Positions 41,431-51,602 of a stretch of 64,000 bases of DNA are shown here, in pieces (position 1 is the stretch's first letter; every line of letters starts with the position of its first letter). The translations under genes and the position numbers were made by a program. Below the pieces are notes generated by a model, which was given only the letters and a program-made list of their open reading frames with translations, had not been told where the DNA came from and made no database searches. The stretch comes from Notolepis coatsorum (lineage: Eukaryota > Chordata > Actinopteri > Aulopiformes > Paralepididae). The stretch is from contig OZ020594.1 in NCBI GenBank assembly GCA_963971535.1, positions 112,310,251 through 112,374,250 of the forward strand, written 5' to 3'.

Positions 41431-41431
41431 C

Positions 41432-42339
41432 CAGGGTCCCCCATTTTCAATTCATCATAACATATATGACATACATGACATACAGATAGACTGACAGTAC
41501 TGCTACATCTATACATTTATGACATACCAGATTTACAAATACAGTACTGTTTGTGATACAAGTATATACATTTGACGTAGAAACTGTACATTGGAGGAGG
41601 TTGGGTGGGTGGATGGGGGGGGTTGGGTAGGTGGGGTGGGGGGGGGGACTGTACATTGGAGGCAGTTGGGTGGATGGGGTGGGTGGGGGGGGGGTTGGGT
41701 AGGCGGGGGGGGAAACTGTACATTGGAATATCGACGAAACCTTACTTCCCAAGAAGAGGGTCTCGTGTATTATTGGGTTTAATAGGACATTTACTGTACA
41801 TTGGGTGGGGGTTGGGTTAGGACATTTACAGGGGCCAGTTTTCGAATTGTAGTCTCCCGTAGGTGCTCTTTGAGAGTGGTTTTGAAAGTGGGTAGTGATT
41901 CACATTCCTTTACAGCTTTGGGTAGGGCGTTCCACATTGATGTGGCATAATTGCGAAACGTGTTTAGTCCCTTGTTTGAGCCAAATCTGGGTTTAACATG
42001 ATTTGTGGAGCTCCCTCTGGTGTTGTGGTCGTGGTATTCACTGACCTTTGGGAAGTATTTTGACATGTACATGGGTACCTTAGTCGTGTAGTGTATCTTG
42101 TAGACCAGGCCCATTGCAAGTTGCTGTACTCTGTCGTCTACTCTAAGCCATCCTAGGTAGTCAAAGTGGGCAGGGGTGAGGTGGGTTCTAGGAGTAAGGT
42201 CAAGCAGTAGTCTGACCAGTTTGTTTTGTGATGTTTGTAATCTTGTTTTTAGCGCCTTTGAGGTGCTTTGGTACCATGAGGTGCAAGCATAGTCGTAGTA
42301 CCCTTGAATGAGTGCTCCTGCCAGAGTCTTCAGGGTATT
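41432..42339 (-). pseudogene. LINE-B copy 2, 3' UTR and RT C-terminus
   Basis: On the minus strand it starts at 42339 (GTATTCTTG truncated at the SINE), reads TLKTLAGALIQGYYDYACTS-like text, then GLVYKIHYTTKVPMYMSKYF and MWNALPKAVKECESLPTF to a stop near 41825, and the UTR to CAGGGTCCCCC. The UTR has very G-rich blocks on the plus strand (41590-41720). At 42110 it provides the uninterrupted site for the transposon at 28260. Confidence 0.88.
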
Positions 42340-42625
42340 ATTATTTTTTTTAATATATTTTTTTTAACTATCTTTTCCCCCCTCCTTTTTCCGATTTTTC
42401 TCCCATCCCACTGTTAGTAGTTATGCCAATACCCAACCCACTTCCTGGTTGTTGCGCACCCCCCCCCCCCCCCCCCCCCCCCACTGTTGATCCGAGAGGC
42501 CGGAGACTGTCACATGCTTTCCTCCGACGCATGTGCAGCCAGCCGGCAGCCAGCCTGGCAGCGCAGATTCTCACTGGGAGAGTGTAACGTGTGGAAGGTC
42601 GCACTACCTCTCTCCAGATCCTACC
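42340..42625 (-). repeat. SINE-1, copy b, truncated
   Basis: T-rich end, TTTTTCCGATTTTTCTCCCA, a run of 22 C (42461-42482), and the body to CTCTCCAGATCCTACC, where homology with the other copies stops; the tRNA-like head is absent. Confidence 0.75.
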
Positions 42626-43041
42626 CTCATCTTCATCTTTCCTTGTGACAATAGTTGTATAATGCTGTATTGTATGTATCTGTGTGTATGAGAGAGGGAT
42701 ATACGCATGTGTGTTTGTGCATAATGTGGGGGGGGGGGGGTGATTTTTTTGTGTGTAATTATCCTATATAGGTTTAAGAGGGGAGGTCGCTTATAAGCCC
42801 TTGGTTTTTTTTTTACCTTTCCTGCACATTTTTAACTGTTCTTCTTTTACTTATTTTATTCCAGAATGTATGTTTGTAAGTGCAAATAACAATAAACAAT
42901 TAACTTTGTAAAGTGAAATTGGCGAATGAATGATTTTACGCCTGTGTAGTAATGTAATCCTTGTAGTTTGATACCAATGTTATTTAATGATGTTTGTACT
43001 GTACTGTGGAAACCATTATGTGAAAGGTTTGTTTGTGTTAT
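42626..43041. other. unassigned, perhaps a LINE 3' end
   Basis: Has a G-run near 42731 and GTGCAAATAACAATAAACAA near 42879, similar to a LINE tail with AATAAA. No gene seen. Confidence 0.35.
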
Positions 43042-44329
43042 GGTTTGTAACCGACCGCAATCGCACAACACAAGACAGGTATGAGAGTAAGCCAAAACAG
43101 GGCATTTATTTCTTACATAACAAAAAGCGGCACAGTCCCTTTAAGGGAGAACACAAAAACACTAGAGTCAAAGAAATATGGAAAATGTGGCACTGTGCCT
43201 TTAAGAGGCGAACAGGCTAAGGGACTAAGGCTAAGGGACAGGGCCAGGGCTAAATATCAAGGACCAGGACCAGGGGCACTGGAGAGGGGGAGAGGCGGGC
43301 TGGAGACAGGGACAGAGAACAGGGTTAAGGCCTTGGACAGGGCGAGGGCCAGAGCTGCTTACAGGGATGAGGACAGGGTTCCGACGGCGGAGGCCTGGCA
43401 CGGGGACAGGGGCCCGACGGCGGAGGCCTGGCACGGGAACAGGGGCCCGACGGCGGAGGCCTGGCACGGGAACAGGGGCCCGACAGCGGGGGCCTGGCAC
43501 GGGGACAGGGGCCCGACAGCGGAGGCCTGGCACGGGGATCCTCCTCCTCCTCTTCGGATGCTGCAGACGGGCAGCGCAGAACAAAGGGGGTCCCAGGGGA
43601 CCGGGATGGGAACACGCCGTCCTCCCGTGGAATACTAGGGAGCGACGACGAGCCTGGGTCCAAGGGGAACGGGATGGGCACACGCCGTCCTCCCGTGGAA
43701 TACTAGGGAGCGACGACGAGCCTCACCCCAGGAACGAGGATCACGAAGAGACGCCTTCCTCCCGTGGAATCGGGAGCGATGACGAGCCGGCTTGACGTCT
43801 GGAGTGGGAACACTGGAAAACCTCCCGTAGAGAATTAGAGAGCGAAGACGGTGTCCCACTCCAGGCAAGCGGCGACAGGTGGTGAAGGCTGGCCGTCGTC
43901 TCACGCCGGAGACGCGGCAGGTGATGGTGACGTACAGAATGGTAACGTCCAGAACTCCATGAACACTGAACACAGATACAGAGTCCAGAACACAGAACGA
44001 CCCGACAAGGACTGGAGGGGAGTCTGCAACCTATGTACTCTCCCGAGGTGATTGCAAACTCCCAACAGGTGCGTGAAGGTAGAGGATCAAGGATGTCCAA
44101 GGGTGGGGGCTGGTGAAGAGTAGAGGAGAGTAAATCATCGCAAGGGTGGGGGCTGTTGAGGAGAGTAGACAGGGAAAACACAGGAAAAAGGTCCAGGGAC
44201 AGGCGAATCCTCACAGTTTGTCTGTTTATGTACGTTTCCAATGCAGTTCTCACGGCGCTAAAGATGACGTCACGGATTGAGATTGAGATGGAGCACGGCG
44301 CTGAAGAGAGCAGTCGTGTCTCCGGGACA
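43042..44329 (-). mobile_element. candidate solo LTR, about 1.29 kb
   Basis: On the minus strand it begins TGTCCCGGAGACACGACTG and ends near GCGGTCGGTTACAAACC, with AAATAAATGCCC (poly(A)-signal-like) about 75 bases before the end. GTTAT occurs directly on both sides (43037-43041, 44330-44334). No internal genes. It contains two minisatellites. A solo LTR is the best guess; a DNA repeat with minisatellites is possible. Confidence 0.35.
43379..43545. repeat. 33-bp minisatellite, 5 units
   Basis: Units of the form CCCGACGGCGGAGGCCTGGC plus ACGGGAACAGGGG. A second array (43605-43770) has about three units of about 60 bp built on CGTCCTCCCGTGGAATACTA. Confidence 0.9.
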
Positions 44330-44449
44330 GTTATTCAAATTTAGTCTTTAGTTTGTTTATTTATCAACATGTGTGTCATCACATATGATCGCCAATCACT
44401 ACTGATCGGCAATCACTACTGGACATACGCAAGTTTTCAATAGATTACG

Positions 44450-44615
44450 GTCTCAGGACCTCAGTCTCAGGACCTCAGTCTCAGGACCTCAGTCTCAGGA
44501 CCTCAGTCTCAGGACCTCAGTCTCAGGAACTCAGTCTCAGGACCTCAGTCTCAGGACCTCAGTCTCAGGACCTCAGTCTCAGGACCTCAGTCTCAGGACC
44601 TCAGTCTCAGGACCC
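44450..44615. repeat. 14-bp minisatellite (CTCAGGACCTCAGT)n
   Basis: About 12 near-perfect units. Confidence 0.95.
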
Positions 44616-44908
44616 TCCAGTTTCCAGTGAACAAAAAGTCAGCTAGATGAGGAAAATGTAAACAAACAATCATCTGTTAGCTTATGATATCTTGCTGCTA
44701 AATTAACTGTTTAAACGTTTTTAAATATTTGTTTAATTAAACCGTAGCGCAGCCCAACTAGCTGTCTCATATTATTTTACTTAATGACTATGGTAATTAA
44801 TCTTAGCCAGCACCTTAATTAAACTCCAGATGATAAAAGCATCGATATCTGTCTGTCAGCTACATTAAATCAGCAGTAGCCTACTGTCTTCAGTGTTTTG
44901 CAATTAAT
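44616..44908. other. unassigned AT-rich sequence
   Basis: No gene or repeat recognised. Confidence 0.4.
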
Positions 44909-45430
44909 CAATGTGGAACGCCCTACCCACAGCTGTAAAGGAATGTGAATCACTACCCACTTTCAAAACCTCTCTAAAAGAGCACCTACGGGAGACTGCA
45001 ATTCGAAACTGGCCCCTGTAAATGTCCTAACGCAACCCCCTCCAATGTACAGTAAATGTCCTAACCCAGTAATACACAAGACCCTCTTCTTGGACCAAGT
45101 AAGGTTTCGTCGATAATCCAATGTAATTTACAGTTACCCCCCCCCCGCCTACCCATCCCCCCCCCCACCCCACCCAACCACCTCCAATGTACAGTCCCCC
45201 CCCACCCCACCTACCCAACCCCTACCTAACTCTTTTTGTATCACAAACAGTACTGTATTTGTAAATCTGGTATGTCATAAATGTATAGATGTAGCAGTAC
45301 TGTCTCTCTGTATGTCATGTATGTCATTATGTTATGATGAATTGAAAATGGGGGACCCTGATGTAAACAAGACGAACGTCTTTCTCTGGTCTGCATCCCC
45401 TTAACAATTGTTTGTATTGAGCTGTACTGT
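44909..45430 (+). pseudogene. LINE-B copy 3, C-terminal end and 3' UTR
   Basis: Begins within the RT C-terminus (MWNALPTAVKECESLPTF), stops after NWPL, then C-rich UTR, GAATTGAAAATGGGGGACCC and TGAGCTGTACTGTATT. The tail is cut at 45430 and resumes at 46069. Confidence 0.88.
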
Positions 45431-46068
45431 ATTCTCTGGACATAAGCAATGATGTTGCTACGTTTTTCTCTCTTGTTAGAAAGGGGATAACTTCTTCAGT
45501 TCGATTTGATATTTATTTATCTCGAACAGTTTCAACCATAAACACACACATTTGTAATAAAAAAAAAACTAAAAACGAAATAAAATACAAATAAATTTAA
45601 ATATATCTTCCTATGGAAGGAATAATCAACATAGCTCAAGACAGATAGTTGACTAACGTAGCTAGCTAAACCATGTATTCAACTGCATGTATGTAGTATG
45701 TACATATTGTAAGTGATGTTCTATGTTCTATGTTGGAACAATGCTGTAACAATGCTGCACTGAAAACAAATTCCACCAGCATGGCTGGGTGTCATTAAAG
45801 AATCTAATCTAATCTAATGAGGACTTGGATGTCTTTAACCAGGCTAGCATTTGTGTCAGCTAATCATCAGAGCACACAGGCATTTGGATGAACGTAGTAA
45901 TATTATATTATGTGCTGAACGTGATCTCAAAGTCTGGTGACTGCTTTTATTTGGGAGTAAATCTTTGAGTTACCGTATCCCAATCTGTGTGTTTAGTGAC
46001 CCCGCCCGCTTCATATACTTCTGTGCCCTCCTGTGCCCCAGTAGAGTGCTGGGTCTAGATACGCCCCT
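45431..46068. other. insertion in the LINE-B tail, unidentified
   Basis: About 640 bp splits LINE-B copy 3. It contains an A-rich part (45560-45600) and, at 45793-45820, CATTAAAGAATCTAATCTAA with AATCT repeats like another LINE tail. Ends not defined, no TSD found. Confidence 0.45.
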
Positions 46069-46112
46069 GATTGTACCCATTCTACAATCTGTTAATAAAA
46101 TGTTCAATCAAT
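46069..46112 (+). repeat. LINE-B copy 3, tail end
   Basis: GTACCCATTCTACAATCTGT followed by TAATAAAATGTTC and ATCA repeats. Confidence 0.8.
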
Positions 46113-46194
46113 CAATAAATGCTTGTTTAATACCCAGACTGTACGACTCTGAACTCTGTTGCCTATACTCAACTTATACCTACCTGTAATATTC

Positions 46195-46394
46195 ATGCTT
46201 TGAATATATCATTTACGACAGGCGTGCCAGGCGCACCTTCCTATTATGTATACCTGACAAGGGGTCCTGACATTCAGTTGGCTGCCAGCCGCGGATGGAG
46301 TTACACTCATGCTTAACGAGTACTTACCTTTGAATAAATATCTAAATGCAATCTCCTCGTCCTGAAGATTATTCTATATAAATCGAATACGACA
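46195..46394 (+). repeat. Gypsy 5' LTR (probable)
   Basis: TGTAATATTC start and TACGACA end, just before TGGTGTCAGAAGCAGG, a primer-binding-site-like sequence. AATAAA at about 46335. The LTR start is inferred from the TG only, since there is no partner. Confidence 0.6.
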
Positions 46395-46409
46395 TGGTGT
46401 CAGAAGCAG

Positions 46410-47300
46410 GATGAACATGGATATCAACGGAGTCCCGTCGCCACGGATGAATTGGGATTCTCTGGACTTACCGGGAGAATGGAAGAAGTTCAGGCAGCAT
46501 GCAGAGCTAATGTTTTCGGGCCCACTCAAGAAGAAAGGAGAGGACGAGAAATGTAGCTACCTGCTACTGTGGAGCGGAGAAAGAGGGAGAGACATTCACA
46601 ACACATGGACTCTCAGTGCAGATGAAGCAAAGGTATTGAAGAGCTACTATGACAATTTCGAAGCATATGTACTTCCAAGGAGGAACACGATTTTCGCTAG
46701 GTACAAATTCCATGAGAAAACCCAGCAACCTAGCGAGTCATTTGAACAATTTGTCACTGCATTGAAACTACTCGTGAAGGACTGTGCATATGTGAACAAT
46801 GATGAGATGGTTAGAGACCGCATAGTGTTTGGCATACACTCAGCAAAAGTAAGAGAGAAACTATTAAACGTTGGATCAGACTTGTCGTTAGACAAAGCGG
46901 TAGATATAGCTAGAGCCCACGAGCTAGCACAATCACAGATAAAGAGCTTTACTGGCGCCACGAGCAGCGCGCAGGAGCAGCTCGTGCACGAGGTACACAG
47001 ACATGAACAGAAGTATAGCGCACAGAGATATCGCCCCAGAGCAGAGTGGACAGAGAGAGCGAACAGAGCGAGCGACACAGACACACGTAAGAACTGTGGA
47101 TACTGTGGGGGTAGAGCTCACAAGGAAGGGGATAACTGTGTAGCTAGGGGGAAACAGTGCACAAAGTGTGGAAAATGGAACCACTTTGCCAAAGTCTGCA
47201 GGGCCGGTAGTTTCCAGAAAAAGTCAGTACACGAGATTAGCATGCGCTCTGAGTCAGGAGAAGAGTCAGACGAACTGTATGTAGACACCGTGACGATTTG
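46410..47300 (+). pseudogene. Gypsy gag region
   Basis: Rounded bounds. Encodes about 296 residues: a helical capsid-like part (WKKFRQHAELMFSG, YLLLWSGERGRDI, PSESFEQFVTALKLLVKDC, RDRIVFGIHS) and two C-terminal zinc knuckles (CGYCGGRAHKEGDNC and CTKCGKWNHFAKVC). Typical of fish Gypsy gag. Confidence 0.85.
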
Positions 47301-49804
47301 ATGCAACAGAACAAGCGTTCGCAGACATACAAGTAGGAAAACAGGGCACAGAGCTTAAATTTAAGCTAGACACAGGTGCACAAGTAAATGTAATTCCTTT
47401 GAGAGAGTATCACAGTTTACAAGATAAACGCAAAATACAGCCTACTTCACGCAGACTGACAGGATATGGTGGAGAGAAGCTAGTGGTAAAGGGCACATGC
47501 ACATTAAAGTGTAAATACAAAGAGCGTGGCATGTTGTTAGACTTTTACATAGTAGACACTCAGGCACCCCCAGTTCTAGGTTTACAGGCATGCCTGAATA
47601 TGGACCTCATTAAACTAGTGTTGTCAGTAAATGCACACACAGATAAACAGACCATCATGGAAGAATACCACGACGTGTTTAAAGGGATAGGACTATTCCC
47701 AGGAGAGTGTCACATCCATATAGACCCAGACGCCACGCCAGTAGTCTGCCCACTGAGAAGGACACCGATCGCCCTGCGTGGCCGACTAAAGAAGGAGCTA
47801 CAGAGTATGGAAGACACACAGATCATCGCTAGAGTCATCGAACCAACGGAGTGGGTCAGTGCACTGGTCATTGTTGAGAAACCACGCACAAGCAAGCTCA
47901 GACTATGTTTGGATCCTAAGGAGCTAAACAAGGCTATCAAGCGCCCGCACTACCCTCTGCCGACACTAGAGGACATCACACCCAGACTAACAGGCGCACG
48001 CTATTTCAGCGTACTGGATGCAAGGTCGGGATACTGGTCCATCAAGCTCTCCACAGAATCATCGAAGCTGACGACGTTCAACACACCGTTTGGACGATAC
48101 AGATTCCTACGATTACCATTTGGGCTCGCTTCTGCCCAGGACGAGTTCCAACGAAAAATCGACGAGACATACGAGGGACTGAACGGAGTAGCAGCTATAG
48201 TAGACGACATCCTAGTATATGGCGCGACCAGAGAAGAACACGATAAGAACCTACATGCAATGTTGGTGAGATCACGGGAGAGAGGCGTTCGGCTCAACGC
48301 AGACAAGTGCACCATCGGAGCCACCGAAGTGAGCTACTTCGGGCACATCCTTTCAGCTGACGGCATGAAGCCTGACCCAGGCAAGATAGCTGCCATCAAG
48401 GAGATGGAGGCGCCAAAGACCCGTGCAGAACTGGAGACCGTGCTAGGTATGGTCAACTATCTGGCGAAGTTCGCCCCGAGCCTCTCCGAGATCAACGCAC
48501 CCATGAGACAGCTGCTTAAACAATCAAATGAGTTCCTGTGGGACGCGCAGCACGACGCTGCATTCCAAAAGATGAAAGACATACTTACCAGTGAACCTGG
48601 GCCAGTCCTCATCTACTTTGACCCAGATAAGGAGCTCAGCTTACAAGTGGACGCATCAAAGTATGGTCTGGGTGCTGTGCTGATGCAGGAAGGAAGGCCC
48701 ATTAGCTACGCATCCAGATCACTCACGGACAGCGAGGTCAACTACGCACAAATCGAAAAGGAGATGTACGCAGTCCTTTATGGATTCAAACGCTTCCACC
48801 AATATGCCTACGGTCGCCATGTTATGGTGCAATCTGACCACAAGCCCCTGGAGTCGATCATGAAGAAGCCGATCGCCGCAGCCCCACCGCGGTTACAGAG
48901 GATGATACTGCAACTACACAAGTACAACTTCACGATCGTGCACCGCCCTGGGAAAGACATCCCAGTAGCCGACACGCTGTCCAGGAAATCACTCACCTCT
49001 CACGACGACGGTCTCAGTGAAGGGATGAACCTTCAGGTACACATGGTATACAACAGCTTACCTGTACACGACGACAGGCTACAGGAGATCAGAGAAACAA
49101 CAGACAATGACACACAGCTAAAGCTGCTCAGCCAGGCTATCCTGGAGGGATGGCCTGAGGAAAGAAAACAATGCCCCCAGAACATCACCGAATACTGGAA
49201 TCACCGAGATGAACTATCCAAAACGAATGGAATAATTTTCAAAGGGGAGAAAATAGTCATCCCTACCAGCCTCAGAGGAGAGATGCTGATCAAGATCCAT
49301 GCAGGCCACATGGGAATGGAAAAATGCAAACTGAGAGCACGAGACATCATGTTCTGGCCTGGAATGGGTAGACATATAGAGCAAGTCGTGGAGAAGTGCT
49401 CAATATGCCAAGAGCGCCGCCCATCAAACACCAAGGAGCCCATGATGCCTCATCGTATCCCAGACCGCCCCTGGCAGGTTGTAGGGACAGATCTCTTTAA
49501 CTGGAACAACCAGGACTATGTTGTGACCGTCGACTACTACAGCAGATTCTTCGAACTAGACAGACTTCACAGCACCACATCGGCAGCTGTTGTCCACAAG
49601 CTAAAGGCAGCCTGTGCCAGGCATGGCGTCCCAGAGACCATAGTCTCAGACAACGGACCACAATACAAGTCTAAAGAGTTCGAGGCATTCGCCAAGTCGT
49701 GGGAGTTTACACACGTCACGTTAAGCCCACACTATCCGCAAAGCAACGGACTAGCGGAGAGAACTGTGAAGACGATACTGGGAGAGGGATCAGTGATACC
49801 ATAA
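47300..49804 (+). pseudogene. Gypsy pol region: protease, RT, RNase H, partial integrase
   Basis: Rounded start. Protease with LDTGAQVNVIP (about 47370); RT with LRLCLDPKELNKAI (about 47900) and the active-site IVDDILVYG (about 48200); RNase H with LQVDASKYGLGAVLM (about 48640); integrase with the zinc-binding HAGHMGMEKC...CSICQERR (about 49300-49420) and catalytic core (VGTDLF, VSDNGPQYKS, NGLAERTVK at about 49750). The C-terminal part of integrase is lost. Confidence 0.9.
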
Positions 49805-50047
49805 ACATATTTCTTGATGTTTCCTTGTTTAAGTAAGTAAAGAGGCCTACAAATACAAACACACATACAAATATACAGTAGTTTCATTAAAAAAATAAAA
49901 AAAAAATATTAAAAAAATATTTAAAAAAATTAAAAATACTTATTTTTTGCCACAATTATCGGTATCGGTATCGGTATCGGCCGATTGTGTTAGTTGAACA
50001 ATCGGTATCGGTATCGGTGGCCAATTTTCATATCGGTGCACCCCTAC
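49805..50047. mobile_element. hAT fragment
   Basis: A/T-rich, then TATCGGTATCGG repeats and the end ATATCGGTGCACCCCTAC, a hAT end. The left end is unclear (GTGATACCATAAAC near 49792 might be a decayed partner). Confidence 0.5.
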
Positions 50048-50325
50048 TTATAATGGTAGTGTCTGGTTAGGTGCGAGGGATAGTGGAGGTACTTCTCAAG
50101 GTGGGGTCCGGGAGGGGGGGGTTCGAGCTGAGCATATGTGTGTAGGTTTTTTTTAGATAACAGGTATTAGGGGTATATCTTATATAAGACAACTAACTAA
50201 AATGTGATCTCATTGGATGTGCTCTGACAATTAATGCTTGTATATCTTATCGTGTGTTGTCATGTTTGTTTATATGTTTGTTTAAAAAATTATAAAAAAA
50301 TTAAATACAAAAAAAAAGAGGTGGA
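50048..50325 (+). repeat. possible LINE 3' end with A-rich tail
   Basis: GATCTCATTGGATGTGCTCT followed by a T/G-rich part and an A-rich end at 50284-50320. Compatible with an L1-like 3' end; weak. Confidence 0.35.
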
Positions 50326-50610
50326 TCATGAGTAGCAGAAGCTGGGAGTAGATAACAAAGGGATTATATTATGTGTCTTTCCTTTTGTTCTTTTGTTGTT
50401 TGTAAAATGGATTACAACTGTATTTATGTATGTATTAATAGTATTGAATAGTTGATCAATTGATTAAATTGTCTGCAATATGTCGTCATCGTCCCCCCTC
50501 CCCCTCCCTGGTGTGGCGGGCTCACCCATGCATATCCACAGACTCTGATCATGGTATTAGTCTATATACCACACATCCTGACACACAGACACTAGAAACA
50601 GCCACGTCCT
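50326..50610. other. unassigned sequence
   Basis: No gene or repeat recognised before the 20-bp array. Confidence 0.4.
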
Positions 50611-50835
50611 CCACACAGCAGGACATGACTCCACACAGCAGGACATGACTCCACACAGCAGGACATGACTCCACACAGCAGGACATGACTCCACACAGCA
50701 GGACATGACTCCACACAGCAGGACATGACTCCACACAGCAGGACATGACTCCACACAGCAGGACATGACTCCACACAGCAGGACATGACTCCACACAGCA
50801 GGACATGACTCCACACAGCAGGACATGACTCCACA
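50611..50835. repeat. 20-bp minisatellite, 11 units
   Basis: Perfect or near-perfect CCACACAGCAGGACATGACT. Three overlapping minus-strand frames with Cys/Val/Ser repeats result from it and are not genes. Confidence 0.98.
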
Positions 50836-50839
50836 GACA

Positions 50840-50995
50840 GCAATGATGAAGGACCGCAATGGAAACAAGCCTATGGCTTTATTGTGTTATTTAATCCTAT
50901 TAGTAAATGGTGGGCTGATATGTATACCTGTTCAATTGTATATGTGTTATTCATTTAAATCAATAAACTATTCAATCAATCAATCAATACTCTGT
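50840..50995 (+). repeat. LINE 3' tail
   Basis: Ends AATAAACTATTCAATCAATC, with ATCA repeats; family not determined. Confidence 0.55.
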
Positions 50996-51416
50996 ATGAT
51001 AGCATGTACAAGTTACAACAGTGCTGTATATACCGCACATTTACATTTGTATCTTTATATTACCGCATATATGTAGACCCATATTAGTCTGAATATACCT
51101 GCATATAACCCCTCTATATACTTGCTTGTACACCTGCACATAAGCCCTAGCTCTGTGATAGCATGTACTATAATGCTGTATATACCATATATATATATAT
51201 ATATTCATATTCCCACCTTATATATACCTATCCTCACCTGTCTGTACTTACCTGCACATAGTCCTTTACTATATCTGTACATATCCTACTCTTACTATTA
51301 CACTGCTGGCCAGTAGTAGTCATACTGTCTCTATTTATATAATACAACTCTGTATATACATCTGATTAGCACTACATGCTGTATGACAACAATACATTTT
51401 AATCTAATCTAATCTA
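50996..51416 (+). repeat. LINE 3' UTR with (AATCT)n tail
   Basis: Repeated TATATACC/TACCTGCACATA motifs, then GCTGTATGACAACAATACAT and AATCT repeats at 51400-51416. Only the 3' end of the element. Confidence 0.55.
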
Positions 51417-51466
51417 AAAAAATGAACCACATTCCTACCAGTTTTTTGGTTCCTACCAGTTTTTTG

Positions 51467-51602
51467 GTTCCTACCTAAATGCTGCTAGTTTAATGGCGGA
51501 ACTAATGGTTGAAGCCCACAGTGTTCGGGGATGTTTTATGCCGACACACGCGTGTCAATTTAAGAGATAGTTTCACTTCTTCTTGTAAAGAGATAGTTTC
51601 AC
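51467..51602 (-). repeat. inner inverted-duplication pair, right member
   Basis: Reverse complement of 37452-37626 (TAGTTTAATGGCGGAACTAA, GATGTTTTATGCCGACACAC), followed directly by the satellite. Homology stops at AAACTAGCAGCATT (minus strand). Confidence 0.85.

Larger units (their letters stand above)
37936..41431 (-). mobile_element. LINE-C copy 2, nearly full length (Rex1/L2-CR1 type)
   Basis: About 3.5 kb: coding region at 41430-38441 and a 3' UTR to 37936 ending in TTCAAG repeats. The coding starts almost at the 5' end after GGATGATGATG. The element split LINE-B copy 2 at a CATCAGGGTCC-like target. The two coding frames overlap by 13 bp and differ by a slip in a G-run, so the element is close to intact. 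Confidence 0.93.
46195..49804 (+). mobile_element. Ty3/Gypsy retrotransposon, 3'-truncated fossil
   Basis: A likely 200-bp 5' LTR, primer-binding site, gag and pol up to the integrase core are present; the rest of integrase and the 3' LTR are missing, replaced by a hAT fragment. gag and pol lie in different frames with a short gap, as found in several Gypsy lineages that use frameshifting. Overall the element is broken by loss of its 3' end; the remaining coding parts are well preserved, so it is probably not very old. No second LTR is available for dating. Confidence 0.88.

Noticed and set aside
41447-41820. Proline- or glycine-rich frames
   Set aside because: Translations of the homopolymer-rich LINE-B 3' UTR.
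43081-43795. Arg/Gly/Pro-rich frames on both strands
   Set aside because: Come from GC-rich minisatellites with periods that are multiples of three.
50549-50868. Three overlapping minus-strand frames with Cys/Val/Ser-rich repeats
   Set aside because: They are translations of a 20-bp tandem repeat in three frames; no start context or non-repeat coding.
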